DNA of 64,000 nucleotides, taken from positions 1 to 64,000 of the forward strand of contig NZ_BCVJ01000005.1 in the NCBI RefSeq assembly GCF_001591685.1, written 5' to 3'. Every line of letters starts with the position of its first letter. Positions within the stretch are counted from its first letter, which is position 1. The notes under the pieces are model-generated. The model had not been told where the DNA came from. It made no database searches and saw only the letters and a list, made by a program, of their open reading frames with translations. The position numbers and the translations under genes were made by a program. Of the stretch, positions 1 to 10,123 are shown piece by piece. The stretch is from Ligilactobacillus murinus DSM 20452 = NBRC 14221. GTDB lineage: Bacteria > Bacillota > Bacilli > Lactobacillales > Lactobacillaceae.

Positions 1-129
1 ACCGCTTTATATGGAAATGCTGCTTTTTGCATCACTATCGAACTATATAAGGTGTGATTTGTTTTATCGTTCGGTAAACTCTCAAAATTCTCCGAGAAAA
101 CACTTTTGGATATTACAGAAACGTTCGGA

Positions 130-1554
130 CTATAGGATGTATTGACTAAGATCTTTATCAGCCACGATCTTGCCTACTTTTTCTTCAACATAAGCTTCTG
201 TGATCGTGATCTCACCCATTTGCATGTCTGGTCCTTCAAAGAGTAAGTCTTCAAGTAATTTCTCTAAGATCGTGTGTAACCGTCGTGCCCCGATATTATC
301 AGTTTCATGGTTTACACGATAAGCGATCTCGGCGATTTTTTCGATCGCTTCGATCGTAAATGTGACCTTAATGTTATCAGTTCCAATGATCGCGATATAT
401 TGCTTGATCAATGCATTGTTAGGTTCAGTCAAGATCTTAACGAAATCATCTTTACTCAAGTCTTCTAATTCGACTCTGATCGGAAAACGCCCTTGTAATT
501 CGGCGATCAGATCACTTGGTTTACTTTGAGCAAATGCACCTGAGGCAATAAACAAGATATGATCTGTCTTAATGATGCCGTACTTAGTTTTGATCTGCGA
601 GCCTTCAACGATCGGTAAAATATCTCGTTGGACCCCTTCACGTGAAACTTCACCTGCATTTTGTTGAGATTTTGAAGTTATTTTATCGATCTCGTCGATA
701 AAGATGATCCCGGTATTTTCTGCACGCTTGATCGCTGCATTAGCTGCATCAGCGGTATTCATCAATTTTTCTGATTCTTCACGTACAAATACTTCACGTG
801 CTTCTTTAACTGGCAGCGTTCGTGTTACCATTCGCTTTGGTGCTAGTGAACCTAACGTATCCGATAGATCTAAGCCCATTTGGCCTAACATCCCATCGGC
901 ACCTTGGAATTTTTGAGCAGGGTCTTCCATTTGGATCGTAACTTCTTCGTTTTCAAGTAAGCCACGTTGAAGTTTTTCAGCTACACTAGAGCGTTCACGT
1001 CTAACATCTTCGGTTACATTTTCGTTTTCTTCAGCCCCTTGCATCCCAGGCATGTTTGGCATTTTTCCGCTTTGTAGATCACGCATGAACTGCATGAAAT
1101 TTTCTTGTTCATTTTGACGTTTTTGCTGTTTTTGAGCTGGAACTAATAATTTTACTAAGCGCTTATCTGCTTTTTGCACAGCTTGACCTCTAACTTTTTT
1201 AAAGAGCTCATCTTGTTCCATCTTATAAGCAACTTCGACTAGATCACGCACCATGGATTCAACATCGCGTCCAACGTAACCCACTTCAGTAAATTTTGTT
1301 GCTTCAACTTTAATGAATGGTGCATCAACGATCTTAGCCAAACGCCGTGCGATCTCAGTCTTACCCACCCCAGTAGGTCCGATCATCATGAGATTTTTAG
1401 GGGTGATCTCTTCTTGCATATCTTCGGGTAGCTGCATTCGGCGGTAACGGTTACGTAAAGCGATCGAGATCGCTTTTTTAGCTTGGTCTTGACCAATAAC
1501 GTAATTATCTAATTCAGCTACGATTTGTTTAGGTGTTTTTTCACTATGTTCCAT
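130..1554 (-). CDS. hslU: HslU (ClpY), ATPase/unfoldase of the HslUV protease
   Basis: Hexameric AAA+ unfoldase that feeds substrates into the HslV peptidase in the cytoplasm. The Walker A motif GPTGVGKT is near residues 59-66, the pore loop GYVG near 92-95, and Walker B IIFIDE near 283-288. The acidic, Met/Gln-rich stretch at about 140-240 is the I-domain. The C-terminal end LSQYIL is the tail that docks in HslV. At 474 aa it is full length for Gram-positive members. It is the last gene of xerC-hslV-hslU, 20 nt after hslV. An AGGAG ribosome binding site lies about 12 nt before the ATG, which is longer than usual. codY, which follows this pair in Bacillus, is not visible in the 129 nt downstream. 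Confidence 0.97.
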   Translation of the reverse strand: MEHSEKTPKQIVAELDNYVIGQDQAKKAISIALRNRYRRMQLPEDMQEEITPKNLMMIGPTGVGKTEIARRLAKIVDAPFIKVEATKFTEVGYVGRDVESMVRDLVEVAYKMEQDELFKKVRGQAVQKADKRLVKLLVPAQKQQKRQNEQENFMQFMRDLQSGKMPNMPGMQGAEENENVTEDVRRERSSVAEKLQRGLLENEEVTIQMEDPAQKFQGADGMLGQMGLDLSDTLGSLAPKRMVTRTLPVKEAREVFVREESEKLMNTADAANAAIKRAENTGIIFIDEIDKITSKSQQNAGEVSREGVQRDILPIVEGSQIKTKYGIIKTDHILFIASGAFAQSKPSDLIAELQGRFPIRVELEDLSKDDFVKILTEPNNALIKQYIAIIGTDNIKVTFTIEAIEKIAEIAYRVNHETDNIGARRLHTILEKLLEDLLFEGPDMQMGEITITEAYVEEKVGKIVADKDLSQYIL

Positions 1555-1574
1555 AGAAATCTGTCACTCCTTGA

Positions 1575-2117
1575 TTAAAGTTCTTCTACGATGATATTAT
1601 GATTGGTAAAAATATCGATGTCGCCAGCGATCGAGATCGCATTTTGAGCGATCTGAGCTGCACTTAGATCTTTAGCATAAGCTGTCATCGCTTTGGCTGC
1701 TGCAAAGGCATAATTTCCACCAGAACCGATCGCTAAAATATCATCATCAGGTTCGATAACTTCACCTGATCCTGAAACTAATAGCAAGTTTTCTTTATCC
1801 ATTACGATCAATAAGGCTTCAAGTTTTTGCAAAGCTTGATCGCTACGCCATTCTTGTGCCAATTCAACAGCTGCTCGTTGTAAGTTACCGCTATATTGAT
1901 TGAGTTTTTTTTCAAATCTATCTTCTAAATTAAAAGCATCAGCGACACTTCCAGCAAAACCAACTACGACTTTATTATCATAGATCCGCCTAACTTTACG
2001 GGCAGAACCCTTCATGATGACTTTTTCGCCCATGGTAACTTGACCATCCCCGGCCATCGCAGTATGCCCATTGTGGCGTACAGCGCAGATCGTAGTTGCG
2101 TGAAATGAAACAGACAT
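1575..2117 (-). CDS. hslV: HslV (ClpQ), peptidase subunit of HslUV
   Basis: Proteasome-like N-terminal nucleophile peptidase that forms the double hexameric core capped by HslU. The conserved block TTICAV followed by AGDGQVT is clear, and 180 aa is the normal length. The start is fixed by AGGAGG seven bases before the ATG. From this start the protein begins Met-Ser-Val-Ser-Phe-His-Ala before the Thr-Thr that is N-terminal in E. coli HslV. Bacillus ClpQ has a similar extension and is reported to use an N-terminal serine. Whether this protein uses Ser2 or is trimmed to Thr8 cannot be told from sequence. It lies between xerC (17 nt upstream) and hslU. Confidence 0.96.
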   Translation of the reverse strand: MSVSFHATTICAVRHNGHTAMAGDGQVTMGEKVIMKGSARKVRRIYDNKVVVGFAGSVADAFNLEDRFEKKLNQYSGNLQRAAVELAQEWRSDQALQKLEALLIVMDKENLLLVSGSGEVIEPDDDILAIGSGGNYAFAAAKAMTAYAKDLSAAQIAQNAISIAGDIDIFTNHNIIVEEL

Positions 2118-2133
2118 GTAAATTCCTCCTAAA

Positions 2134-3033
2134 TTACGCTCGTGGAAAGAACTTTCGATAATCTCGTTGTAAGTGTTCCGGCGTAACGTGTGTATATATT
2201 TGTGTGGTCGATAAACTACTGTGGCCTAAAAGTTCTTGGACCGCCCGTAGATCTGCCCCATTACTCAATAAATGTGTGGCAAAAGTATGCCGTAACTCAT
2301 GAGGATGGATCGTACTTGAAAGCGAACTTCGCTTAACGATCTGGTCTAAAACATAAGAGACCCCAGCAGCTGTCAAGGGATCACCATGATGGTTCACAAA
2401 AACATGATCATGTTCACGTTTGTATTTGGCCATCAGCGGCTTACGTGACTTTGCCAAATAATGTTTAAGTGAAGTATAACAGTATGACCCAAAAGGCACA
2501 TACCGATCCTTGCGTCCCTTTCCGTGAAGAAGCATCGTTTTTAGTTCAAAGTCGATATCTTCAAGCTTGAGCCCCGTACATTCACTGACCCGCATCCCGG
2601 TTGAATAAAGGGTTTCGAGCAGGGCATTGTCACGTAAAGAAAGTTTGTCAGGACGCCTTGTTTCTTCAAATAAAAGCTCGAGTTCTTTTTCATAAAAGAA
2701 CCGTGGCAAACGTCGTGGATCTTGTTTGATCTGTACATACGCAAAAGGATCTTTAGTCACATATCCATTGCGTAATAAAAAACGATAAAATGCTCGCAAA
2801 CTTGAAACTTTACGGGAAATGCTACTCATTTTGAGATCTTTATCATAAAGTTCGCTCATAAAGACATGAACGTCAAAAGTCGTGATCTTCGCAAACGATT
2901 TAGGATGACCACTTTCAGCTAAAAAATGCTCAAATTCAGTGACATCTTCTAAATAAGCAGTGATCGTCTTAGGTGAATACTGTCGTTCGACTCGAAGATA
3001 TTCTTTAAATTCTGTGATCCACTTTTTTTCCAT
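2134..3033 (-). CDS. xerC: XerC-type tyrosine recombinase
   Basis: Site-specific recombinase expected to act at dif to resolve chromosome dimers. It has an N-terminal SAM-like DNA-binding domain (about 1-90) and a C-terminal catalytic domain. All catalytic residues are visible: Arg148 in STGMR, Lys172 in HGKGRK, His245 and Arg248 in HPHELRHT, His271 in LGHSS and the nucleophile Tyr280 in QIYTH. The start has AAGGAG seven bases upstream. It is first in the xerC-hslV-hslU operon, the usual Firmicute arrangement. Its promoter region carries a CtsR-like direct repeat and a palindrome, described separately. Confidence 0.95.
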   Translation of the reverse strand: MEKKWITEFKEYLRVERQYSPKTITAYLEDVTEFEHFLAESGHPKSFAKITTFDVHVFMSELYDKDLKMSSISRKVSSLRAFYRFLLRNGYVTKDPFAYVQIKQDPRRLPRFFYEKELELLFEETRRPDKLSLRDNALLETLYSTGMRVSECTGLKLEDIDFELKTMLLHGKGRKDRYVPFGSYCYTSLKHYLAKSRKPLMAKYKREHDHVFVNHHGDPLTAAGVSYVLDQIVKRSSLSSTIHPHELRHTFATHLLSNGADLRAVQELLGHSSLSTTQIYTHVTPEHLQRDYRKFFPRA

Positions 3034-3061
3034 TTGCTTGCTCCTTCACCTATCTAAAGCT

Positions 3062-3091
3062 ATTTTCTAATATTGGTCAATATTAGTCAAG
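3062..3091 (-). promoter_or_regulatory. xerC-hslVU promoter with CtsR-like operator and dyad
   Basis: On the minus strand TTGACT (3085-3090) and GAAAAT (3062-3067) are spaced by 17 nt. The plus strand reads GGTCAATATTAGTCAAG at 3075-3091, two GTCAA heptads three bases apart. This is close to the CtsR consensus RGTCAAA-NAN-RGTCAAA. A perfect dyad CTAATATTG-gt-CAATATTAG covers 3067-3086. The position over the promoter fits a repressor site. The identity as a CtsR site is inference. Confidence 0.4.
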
Positions 3092-3216
3092 CTCCTAAAT
3101 GCATATATGTCTAAAACTTTTAAACTTTCTTAAGGTTAGATGTTTGAGATATCTCGTGGTCTATGATCATGTATATCTTAAAGCGAAAATATGTTCGTGT
3201 AAAGCGATAAGCACAC

Positions 3217-3258
3217 TAAAAAAACTCGTACATCTCACACGAGAAATACGAGTTTTAC
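3217..3258 (-). terminator. Rho-independent terminator after trmFO
   Basis: The perfect inverted repeat AAAACTCGTA (3221-3230) and TACGAGTTTT (3247-3256) is followed on the minus strand by a T run. It sits directly after the trmFO stop and separates that operon from xerC-hslVU. Confidence 0.85.
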
Positions 3259-3261
3259 TTT

Positions 3262-4575
3262 TTAAATATCAGCTGTTGTTTTAAATTCTTCTAAAACAGT
3301 TAACGCACGCTGTGATAGAGCTAAATTACGTTCACGTTTTTCACGGATCCGCTTTTCTAAACGAGGGATGATCCCAAAATTTGCATTGATCGGTTGGAAA
3401 TGCTTAGGGCTAGCATGAGTGATATAGTGAGCCATTGCTCCCATCATTGTTTCTTCTGGGAAAATGACTGGTTCTTTACCTTGAGCGATCAAGGCTGCAT
3501 TGATACCCGCATAAAGGCCACTAGCTGCACTTTCAACATAGCCTTCAACACCTGTCATCTGACCGGCAAACAGTAAGTCAGAACGTTTTTTAGTTTGATA
3601 TGTTGCATTTAAAAATTCTGGTGAGCGCAAGTAAGTATTACGATGCATCACACCATAACGGACAAATTGAGCATTTTCCAGCCCTGGGATCATTGAAAAG
3701 ACCCGTTTTTGTTCGCCCCACTTGAGATGCGTCTGGAAACCAACTAAATTATATAAGTTACCAGCAGCATTGTCCTGCCGTAATTGAACGACTGCAAAGG
3801 GTTCCTTACCTGTTTTAGGGTCTTCTAAGCCAACTGGTTTTAAAGGCCCAAAGAGCATCGTCTTTTCACCACGTGAAGCCATTTGTTCGATCGGCATACA
3901 TCCCTCAAAGAACTTTTGATCTTCAAAATCATGTAATTCAGCCATCTCAGCATTGATCAATTCATGATAAAAATTGTAAAATTCTTCTTCTGTCATTGGA
4001 CAGTTGAGATAAGCCGCTTCGCCTTTATCGTAGCGTGATTTCAAATAGATCTTATCCATATCAAGGGATGATTTTTCAACGATCGGAGCAGCGGCATCAT
4101 AGAAATATAGTCCTTCATCATCAGTTAGACGTTTGATCGCTTGCGCTAATGGATCAGAAGTCAATGGACCAGTTGCGATCACTGTTAACCCTTCTGGGAT
4201 CGCGGTCAATTCTTCGCGGATGACTTCCACATTAGGATGGTTTGTCAATTTTTCTGTGATCGCACTAGAGAAAGTCTCACGGTCAACGGCTAGCGCTCCA
4301 CCAGCGGGAACATTATGCGCATCAGCTGCCTCCATGATGATCGAATCTAAGCGCCGCATCTCTTCTTTTAACAACCCCGCACCATTTGTTAATTGATTTG
4401 CACGCAACGAATTAGTGCAGACCAATTCAGCAAAATTTTGTGTATGGTGGGCTGGGGTCTTTTTTTCAGGCCTCATTTCATAAAGTCGAACCTTGAGGCC
4501 ACGTTTGGCGATCTGCCAAGCGGCTTCACTGCCGGCTAAACCGGCACCAATAACATTAATGCTAGTAGTTGTCAT
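3262..4575 (-). CDS. trmFO: TrmFO, folate-dependent tRNA U54 methyltransferase
   Basis: FADH2- and methylenetetrahydrofolate-dependent enzyme that makes 5-methyluridine at position 54 of tRNA. The N-terminal FAD-binding motif GAGLAG is at residues 10-15. Two cysteines described as functionally important in the Bacillus enzyme are present: Cys53 in LVCTNSLR and Cys226 in EGCMPIEQM. The length of 437 aa is normal for the family. AAGGAG lies seven bases before the ATG. The gene follows topA by 15 nt and ends the operon at a strong terminator. The topA-trmFO-xerC-hslVU order is conserved in many Firmicutes. Confidence 0.96.
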   Translation of the reverse strand: MTTTSINVIGAGLAGSEAAWQIAKRGLKVRLYEMRPEKKTPAHHTQNFAELVCTNSLRANQLTNGAGLLKEEMRRLDSIIMEAADAHNVPAGGALAVDRETFSSAITEKLTNHPNVEVIREELTAIPEGLTVIATGPLTSDPLAQAIKRLTDDEGLYFYDAAAPIVEKSSLDMDKIYLKSRYDKGEAAYLNCPMTEEEFYNFYHELINAEMAELHDFEDQKFFEGCMPIEQMASRGEKTMLFGPLKPVGLEDPKTGKEPFAVVQLRQDNAAGNLYNLVGFQTHLKWGEQKRVFSMIPGLENAQFVRYGVMHRNTYLRSPEFLNATYQTKKRSDLLFAGQMTGVEGYVESAASGLYAGINAALIAQGKEPVIFPEETMMGAMAHYITHASPKHFQPINANFGIIPRLEKRIREKRERNLALSQRALTVLEEFKTTADI

Positions 4576-4590
4576 TATTTTACTCCTTAG

Positions 4591-6705
4591 TTATTTTTGA
4601 ATGGCTTCTTCATAGTCACCATTTGGACATTTGACTTGTTGTCCTTTTTTAGTCTTTTTATAGACTAAATAGTGGTCACATTTAGGGCAATTTCTACCGA
4701 CCGGCTTGTCCCAAGAAACAAATTCACAGTCTGGATACCGTGAACAGCCATAGAAAACGCGATTCTTCTTGGATTTACGTTCAACAACTTGTCCCTTGCC
4801 ACAAACCGGGCATTTTACTCCGATCTGTTTGATGATCGCTTGTGTATTACGGCAATCTGGGAACCGGCTACAAGCGTAAAACTTGCCATAACGCCCCATT
4901 TTAATGACCATTGGGGCTCCACAGATCTCACAATTGAAACCAGCAGGTTCATCTTTGATCGTGACCTTCGCTAATTTTTCAGAAGCTTCTTTGACCTCAT
5001 CAGAGAATGGTTGATAAAATTCATCAATAATAGAGACCCATTCTTGTTTACCTTCTTCGATCTCATCTAACTGACCTTCTAAATTAGCAGTAAAATCAAC
5101 ATTTAAGATATCAGGGAAGCATTCCTGGATCATCTTATCAACGATCTCACCCAATTCCGTTGGTTCGAATTTACGTGCAGCTAATTTAACGTAGTAGCGC
5201 TTTTGGATAACATTTAGTGTTGGCGCATATGTCGAAGGGCGCCCAACACCGTTTTCTTCGAGCGTTTTGATCAAACTAGCTTCAGTATAACGAGCTGGTG
5301 GCAAAGTGAAGTGTTGATTAGGTTGATTTTTGACCATCAAAACTTCATCGGCTTCTTTTAGATCTGGTAAGATATTATCTTTGCGCTTGGATTCAGCATA
5401 GACTTTAGTAAAACCATCAAATTTTAGTTTTGATCCATTCGCACGATAGGTCACACCATTTTGTGTTAGATCGACCCGCATCGTATCTACGATCGCTGGC
5501 GTCATCTGACTTGCCACAAACCGTGACCAGATCAAAGAATAGAGTTTCATTTGATCTTTAGTCAAATATTTCTCGATCGATTTAGGGGTCCGCATAACTG
5601 AAGAAGGACGGATCGCTTCATGGGCATCTTGTGCTCCTTCAGATAACTTAGTCTTACGTGGCTTTAAAGCGGCATACTCTTCGCCATATTCTTCATGGAT
5701 AAATGTTGATGCTTCATGTTTAGCCACACTAGAGATCCGCGTGGAATCAGTCCGCATATATGTGATCAACCCAACGGCTCCACCACGCCCTAAACTGATC
5801 CCTTCATAGAGTTGTTGGGCTACCATCATCGTCTTTTGCGTCTTGAATTTCAATGTGTTGTTGGCAGTTTGTTGCAAAGTCGAAGTTGTAAATGGTGGCT
5901 GTGGCATCCGTTTACGTTCCTTTTTAGTGACACTTGAAACAGTAAATGGTTTCTTAGTGTCTAACTTAGCTAAAACATTTTGAACTTCTTCGTTGTTCTT
6001 TAGCTCAGCTTTCTTACCGTCTAGACCATAGAAGCTAGCATCGAATTTAGCTTTATCCTTTTTGAATTGGGCATCTAAAGTCCAATATTCTTCAGGTTTA
6101 AAAGCTTTGATCTCTTGTTCACGTTGAATGATCAAGTTTAAAGCGATCGATTGCACGCGACCGGCTGATAGTCCTTTTTTGATCTTAGCCCATAATAATG
6201 GTGAGATCGAGTAACCTACCAAACGATCAAGAACTCGCCTAGCTTGTTGGGCATCAACTAAATTCATATCGATCGCCCGGGGGTTTTTAAAAGCATTTTT
6301 AACAGCATCTTTAGTTATCTCATTGAACACGACTCGATTTTTGTCTTTTGGATCAAGTCCTAAAAGGTAAGATAGATGCCATGCGATCGCTTCTCCTTCA
6401 CGGTCCGGATCGGCTGCAAGATAAACGTGAGCAGCTTTTTTAGCTTCTTTCCTTAGTTCTTTTATCACATCACCTTTACCGCGGATCGAAATATAATGTG
6501 GTTCGTAGTTATTTTCAACATCGACCCCCATCTTACTCTTAGGCAAGTCACGAATATGCCCTAAACTAGCCATAACTTTATAGCGTGAGCCTAAATATTT
6601 TTCGATCGTTTTAGCCTTGGAAGGTGATTCCACGATCACTAAATTCTTTTTTACTTTACGTTTTGTTTTCTTTTTGGTAGCAGTCCCAGTTGTAGACCTC
6701 GGCAT
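4591..6705 (-). CDS. topA: DNA topoisomerase I (type IA)
   Basis: Relaxes negative supercoils through a transient 5'-phosphotyrosyl link. The Toprim acidic motif ADPDREGE is near residues 98-105. The active-site Tyr316 lies in [10 protein letters not shown]. The C-terminus carries three zinc-ribbon repeats: CEICG with CSRFPDC, CPVCG with CSRYPDC, and a last one that starts CPKC but keeps only one further Cys (KCPNGD), so it is degenerate. A basic tail of about 20 residues precedes the catalytic core. GGGAG lies eight bases before the ATG. It sits between dprA (149 nt upstream) and trmFO. A TTGACA box at 6813-6818 may be the -35 of its own promoter, but no good -10 is seen. Confidence 0.97.
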   Translation of the reverse strand: MPRSTTGTATKKKTKRKVKKNLVIVESPSKAKTIEKYLGSRYKVMASLGHIRDLPKSKMGVDVENNYEPHYISIRGKGDVIKELRKEAKKAAHVYLAADPDREGEAIAWHLSYLLGLDPKDKNRVVFNEITKDAVKNAFKNPRAIDMNLVDAQQARRVLDRLVGYSISPLLWAKIKKGLSAGRVQSIALNLIIQREQEIKAFKPEEYWTLDAQFKKDKAKFDASFYGLDGKKAELKNNEEVQNVLAKLDTKKPFTVSSVTKKERKRMPQPPFTTSTLQQTANNTLKFKTQKTMMVAQQLYEGISLGRGGAVGLITYMRTDSTRISSVAKHEASTFIHEEYGEEYAALKPRKTKLSEGAQDAHEAIRPSSVMRTPKSIEKYLTKDQMKLYSLIWSRFVASQMTPAIVDTMRVDLTQNGVTYRANGSKLKFDGFTKVYAESKRKDNILPDLKEADEVLMVKNQPNQHFTLPPARYTEASLIKTLEENGVGRPSTYAPTLNVIQKRYYVKLAARKFEPTELGEIVDKMIQECFPDILNVDFTANLEGQLDEIEEGKQEWVSIIDEFYQPFSDEVKEASEKLAKVTIKDEPAGFNCEICGAPMVIKMGRYGKFYACSRFPDCRNTQAIIKQIGVKCPVCGKGQVVERKSKKNRVFYGCSRYPDCEFVSWDKPVGRNCPKCDHYLVYKKTKKGQQVKCPNGDYEEAIQK

Positions 6706-6854
6706 ACCAACAACTCCCTCATACTATAGTCTTGATTTAAAAATATCTGTTGACCCGATCAATTGACCAGTCACGAAATTCGATACTCATGTTATGCTAT
6801 TTAAACTAACTTTGTCAAGCAGTTTGAACATTTATCAATCAATGTTTACCTTAC

Positions 6855-7715
6855 CTAAATAAATTCTTCTAAGATATCGTTGCTATTTAAGACTGGTTTG
6901 GCACCTGCTGCGATCAATTCATTACATCCCGTCGAATAGATATCATTTATCCGTCCTGGTAAAGCTAAGACATTACGATTTTCTTGTAGTGCGAGATTGG
7001 CTGTGATCAGACTCCCACTGTGATGTCTTGCTTCAACAACTAACACTGTTTGACATAGCCCCGCAATGATCCGATTACGCAAGGGAAAATGATATTTCAA
7101 CGGGCGACTTTCTAAAGGATATTCACTAAGTAACAGTCCCGCATGTGCGATCTGTGTTTGTAAAGCGCGATTGCAGCTGGGGTAACTGATATCTAGACCA
7201 TTACCGATCACAGCGATCGTTTTACCGTGATGCTTTAAAGCCAATTGATGGGAGAGTCCATCGACACCCTTAGCTAAACCACTGACAAGGATAAGTTTTT
7301 GTTGGATCACGTTAGGTAATAATTGGGTCAAGGCTTGCAGTGCATATGAACTACATTGACGTGCCCCGACGACACCTAAGAGTTTTTTAGAATCCAGCAG
7401 TTCGAGATCTCCTTGATAAAACAAAACGACCGGTGGTGAATATATCTCTTGTAATTGTGATGGGTAGCGCTTATCTAAAATCGTCAAAAAATGGCTGACT
7501 TTTAGATTTTGCTGGATCTTTTGAGATAATTGCTTACTTTGTAGAGCATTCCACAGATCATTTTTTTGCGTTTGACCTAATTTTAAAAGTAAAAAGAGTT
7601 CATCTTTACTAGGACAACGCTCAAATGAAAGCATATAACGAACGACCCGTAATTCATTTTTAAGGTCTAGGTTACATAAATGTAGCTTCAACAAGAAAAA
7701 TTCTAATTCGTTCAT
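6855..7715 (-). CDS. dprA: DprA/Smf, DNA processing protein
   Basis: Loads RecA onto incoming single-stranded DNA during natural transformation. The Rossmann-like core is visible with GVVGARQCSSY, LVSGLAKGVDGLSH, a GNGLD loop, SEYPLESRPLKYHFPLRNR and a Gly/Leu-rich C-terminal segment. The start is placed at the internal ATG (protein begins MNELEF) because GAGAGG lies eight bases upstream. A GTG nine bases earlier would overlap that site. The protein is 286 aa, near the family norm, so it looks intact. It sits between rnhB and topA, as in Bacillus and Streptococcus. Its presence alone does not show that the strain is competent. Confidence 0.93.
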   Translation of the reverse strand: MNELEFFLLKLHLCNLDLKNELRVVRYMLSFERCPSKDELFLLLKLGQTQKNDLWNALQSKQLSQKIQQNLKVSHFLTILDKRYPSQLQEIYSPPVVLFYQGDLELLDSKKLLGVVGARQCSSYALQALTQLLPNVIQQKLILVSGLAKGVDGLSHQLALKHHGKTIAVIGNGLDISYPSCNRALQTQIAHAGLLLSEYPLESRPLKYHFPLRNRIIAGLCQTVLVVEARHHSGSLITANLALQENRNVLALPGRINDIYSTGCNELIAAGAKPVLNSNDILEEFI

Positions 7716-7757
7716 GAAAAACACCTCTCGCTATATAAATACGCAAAAGGTGGGGAT

Positions 7758-8522
7758 CTATTTGCTTAAATATTTAACGACTGGTTCAAATGTCTTACGA
7801 TGGATCGGGGTGACCCCTTTTTGAGCTAAGCCAGCCAAATGTTTAGGTGTCCCGTAGCCAGCATTATTTCCCAGATCATAGCCTGGATATACCGTATCAT
7901 AAAACTTCATCAGGTGGTCACGGTTGACTTTAGCAACAATACTAGCGGCCGAGATCGAAGCTGATCTAGCATCACCTTTGATCAATTTTGTTTGCGGGAT
8001 GTCAGTGTCGATCTGCATCGCATCGATCAAAATATGACCGGGTTTGATCGTTAAAGCTTCCAAGGCTTCTTTCATTGCGATCCGAGTTGCTTGATAGATA
8101 TTGACTTCATCGATCAGCTCATTTTCTGCTATCCCAACGGCTACCGCAACAGCTTGTTCTAAAATCTTGTCATAAAGTTCCTCACGTTTTTTTTCAGATA
8201 ACTGTTTTGAATCATTGACTTCAACTAATTGAAAATCATGTGGTAAGATCACTGCAGCTGTGACGACTGGACCAGCCAAAGGGCCGCGACCGACTTCATC
8301 GATCCCAGCGACATATTCAACACCGTTACTCCATAGTTGTTTTTCTAAACGTAAACGTTCTTTAAATTTGACTAACTTTTGTGCCTGTTTTTCTTTTTGT
8401 TTATAATACGTTTTTAAAGCAGTCTGAACGCCTTTACGTGGGTCGTCCTGCAATTTTTTTAATGTTTCAGCGCTAGGCTCAGCCTTTAATAGCGCCTTGA
8501 TCTGTGCGATCGTGTGGCCCAA
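7758..8522 (-). CDS. rnhB: Ribonuclease HII
   Basis: Cleaves the RNA strand of RNA-DNA hybrids and starts removal of single ribonucleotides from DNA. The diagnostic motif [15 protein letters not shown] holds the first acidic pair. [11 protein letters not shown] and the DAMQID segment follow, then [17 protein letters not shown]. An N-terminal extension of about 70 residues rich in Lys and Gln is typical of Gram-positive RNase HII. A TTG start is chosen at 8522 because GGGGGA lies seven to eight bases upstream. An earlier in-frame TTG at 8537 would place the GGGGGA inside the gene. It follows rbgA by about 64 nt. Confidence 0.93.
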   Translation of the reverse strand: MGHTIAQIKALLKAEPSAETLKKLQDDPRKGVQTALKTYYKQKEKQAQKLVKFKERLRLEKQLWSNGVEYVAGIDEVGRGPLAGPVVTAAVILPHDFQLVEVNDSKQLSEKKREELYDKILEQAVAVAVGIAENELIDEVNIYQATRIAMKEALEALTIKPGHILIDAMQIDTDIPQTKLIKGDARSASISAASIVAKVNRDHLMKFYDTVYPGYDLGNNAGYGTPKHLAGLAQKGVTPIHRKTFEPVVKYLSK

Positions 8523-8586
8523 AATAAATTCCCCCAATTAATAAATTAAGAGGGGCGTGCTACTGCAGGTCCCTCTCGAATATGAT

Positions 8587-9441
8587 CTAAACTTTAGCTG
8601 GATCTTTAGGAACGTCATCCAAAGTATAACGCCCTAATTTTCCCTTACGACAATCAAAGATCAAACGTTCACTTGCTCGCTCATAGTCATCTTTAAAACC
8701 TAATTTACGAGTTAGTTCTAGTAAAACTTCAACTGTCGGTAATTCCAAAAGTTCTTCGTCGATCTTATAGCGTTCGATCAAAGCTTGTGGATTTTTTGCA
8801 CTAAATTCTTCGATCTCATATAAAGCAACATCATCTTTTGCGTATAAAGTATCCTTGATCGCACCCGTCAAAGCTAGTTTTTTACCCACGATCGGATCTT
8901 CGAACTTAGGCCACAAGATCCCCGGTGTATCTAATAATTGGAGATCTTTACCGGCTTTTAACCACTGCTGAGACTTGGTGACCCCAGGACGATTGCCCAC
9001 TTGAGCAACATTTTTTTTGACCAAATGATTCAACAACGTAGATTTACCTACGTTAGGGATGCCGATGCACATGACTTTGATGCGTTGTGATAAGATCCCA
9101 CGTGCTTTTTTATTGGCTAATTTTTCAGCTAAGACTTCTTTGATCTTCTTATCGATCACTTTTAATGAACCTTGAACACTATTGATCGCTACGGCAGGTT
9201 GCCCCATTTTTTCGTAGTATTCGATCCATTTACGTGTTTCTTTAGGATCAGCTAGATCCATTTTGGTCAGCACGATGATACTTGGCTTGTCTTGTAATAG
9301 ATCCTTTAGCTGGGGATTACGTGATGATTCAGGTAGTCTTGCATCGACTAATTCTAAAACGACATCCACCAGTTTGAGGTTTTCTTTGACTTGACGTAAG
9401 GCTTTGGCCATGTGACCAGGGAACCATTGAATAATTGCCAT
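8587..9441 (-). CDS. rbgA: RbgA (YlqF), ribosome biogenesis GTPase
   Basis: Circularly permuted GTPase needed for late assembly of the 50S subunit. The motif order is permuted as expected: G4 TKMD comes first, then G1 GIPNVGKST, then G3 DTPGIL. The start is set at MAIIQWFPGHMAKA because AAAGGA sits nine bases upstream. An ATG six codons earlier lacks a site. The C-terminal domain (about 190-284) has the helical ANTAR-like fold expected in the family. It lies between lepB and rnhB, a conserved order. Confidence 0.95.
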   Translation of the reverse strand: MAIIQWFPGHMAKALRQVKENLKLVDVVLELVDARLPESSRNPQLKDLLQDKPSIIVLTKMDLADPKETRKWIEYYEKMGQPAVAINSVQGSLKVIDKKIKEVLAEKLANKKARGILSQRIKVMCIGIPNVGKSTLLNHLVKKNVAQVGNRPGVTKSQQWLKAGKDLQLLDTPGILWPKFEDPIVGKKLALTGAIKDTLYAKDDVALYEIEEFSAKNPQALIERYKIDEELLELPTVEVLLELTRKLGFKDDYERASERLIFDCRKGKLGRYTLDDVPKDPAKV

Positions 9442-9493
9442 GTTTTTGCATCCTTTCATAAAATTAAATCAGCTTTTGCTATTATACCATGCC

Positions 9494-10021
9494 TCATAGC
9501 ACTTTAAAATGCCAGATAGGCCAATAAATGATCCAAGCTCGCCCTGAGATCTTCGTTTCATCGATCATCCCTAAAGTGCGCGAATCTTGACTGATCCGAC
9601 GATTATCGCCCAATACAAAATATTTATGTGCTGGGACTTTAGTAGTGGTAAAAAAATCATCCAATGTAAAATCGGAGGTCTCACCCAAATTTGGATCTGT
9701 TAGGAATTTTTCTGGAACTTTCTTTTGATTTACGTAAAGCTGATTATTTTCATATTTGATCTCATCACCTGGTAAACCGATCACCCGCTTGATATAAGTT
9801 TCACCATTATTGAGCTTGAAAGTAATGATATCAAAGCGTTTGATCGTGCCATAATGTCGCACCAAGACTTCATCGTGATCGTGAAGTACTGGTAACATCG
9901 AATTACCATTGATCTCCAATGGTGTGACTAAAAAAAAGCGAACAAAGAGCGCTATCACAAGCGCTAAGCTGAAGGGACCACTCCATTTTTTGAGCTTTTG
10001 TTTATCTACATGCACTTTCAT
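9494..10021 (-). CDS. lepB: Signal peptidase I
   Basis: Membrane serine protease that removes signal peptides from exported proteins. One N-terminal transmembrane segment (about 16-33) is followed by the catalytic Ser41 in NGNSMLP and the general base Lys79 in YIKRVIGLPGDE. The box GDNRRISQDSR completes the fold. Two starts are possible. The ATG at 10054 lies only five bases after an extended -10 (TGTTACAAT, -10 at 10059-10064), so transcription should begin at or inside it. The ATG at 10021 has AAAGGG about 14 nt upstream and gives a normal N-terminus, so it is preferred. It is the first gene of the run to trmFO. Confidence 0.9.
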   Translation of the reverse strand: MKVHVDKQKLKKWSGPFSLALVIALFVRFFLVTPLEINGNSMLPVLHDHDEVLVRHYGTIKRFDIITFKLNNGETYIKRVIGLPGDEIKYENNQLYVNQKKVPEKFLTDPNLGETSDFTLDDFFTTTKVPAHKYFVLGDNRRISQDSRTLGMIDETKISGRAWIIYWPIWHFKVL

Positions 10022-10058
10022 GATGATCTTTACGTCCCTTTCTGAAAAATACATCCAT

Positions 10059-10067
10059 ATTGTAACA
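10059..10067 (-). promoter_or_regulatory. Extended -10 promoter of the lepB operon
   Basis: On the minus strand TG-T-TACAAT is an extended -10 with no clear -35. The predicted transcript start falls at about 10052, inside an upstream ATG. This supports the later lepB start. Confidence 0.5.
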
Positions 10068-10083
10068 TAATTTTTGGAAAGAT

Positions 10084-10120
10084 AAAAAACGGGCGTCTAC
10101 TTTGAGACGTCCCGTTAAAA
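10084..10120 (-). terminator. Terminator after ctpA
   Basis: The stem AACGGG-CGTCT (10088-10098) pairs with AGACGTCCCGTT (10105-10116) with one bulged base. A T run follows on the minus strand. It ends the ypmR-ypmS-yozE-ctpA unit. Confidence 0.85.
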
Positions 10121-10123
10121 AAC

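Noticed and set aside
1-129. Two copies of CGTTCGG and a weak stem after hslU
   Set aside because: The stem is short with no T run, and the repeats show no clear role. I see no gene here.
3099-3284. Plus-strand open frame between xerC and trmFO
   Set aside because: It crosses the terminator, has no ribosome binding site and overlaps the end of trmFO.
6749-6772. GGTCAA direct repeat upstream of topA
   Set aside because: The two heptads are 6 nt apart, not the 3 nt required for CtsR, so it is probably chance.
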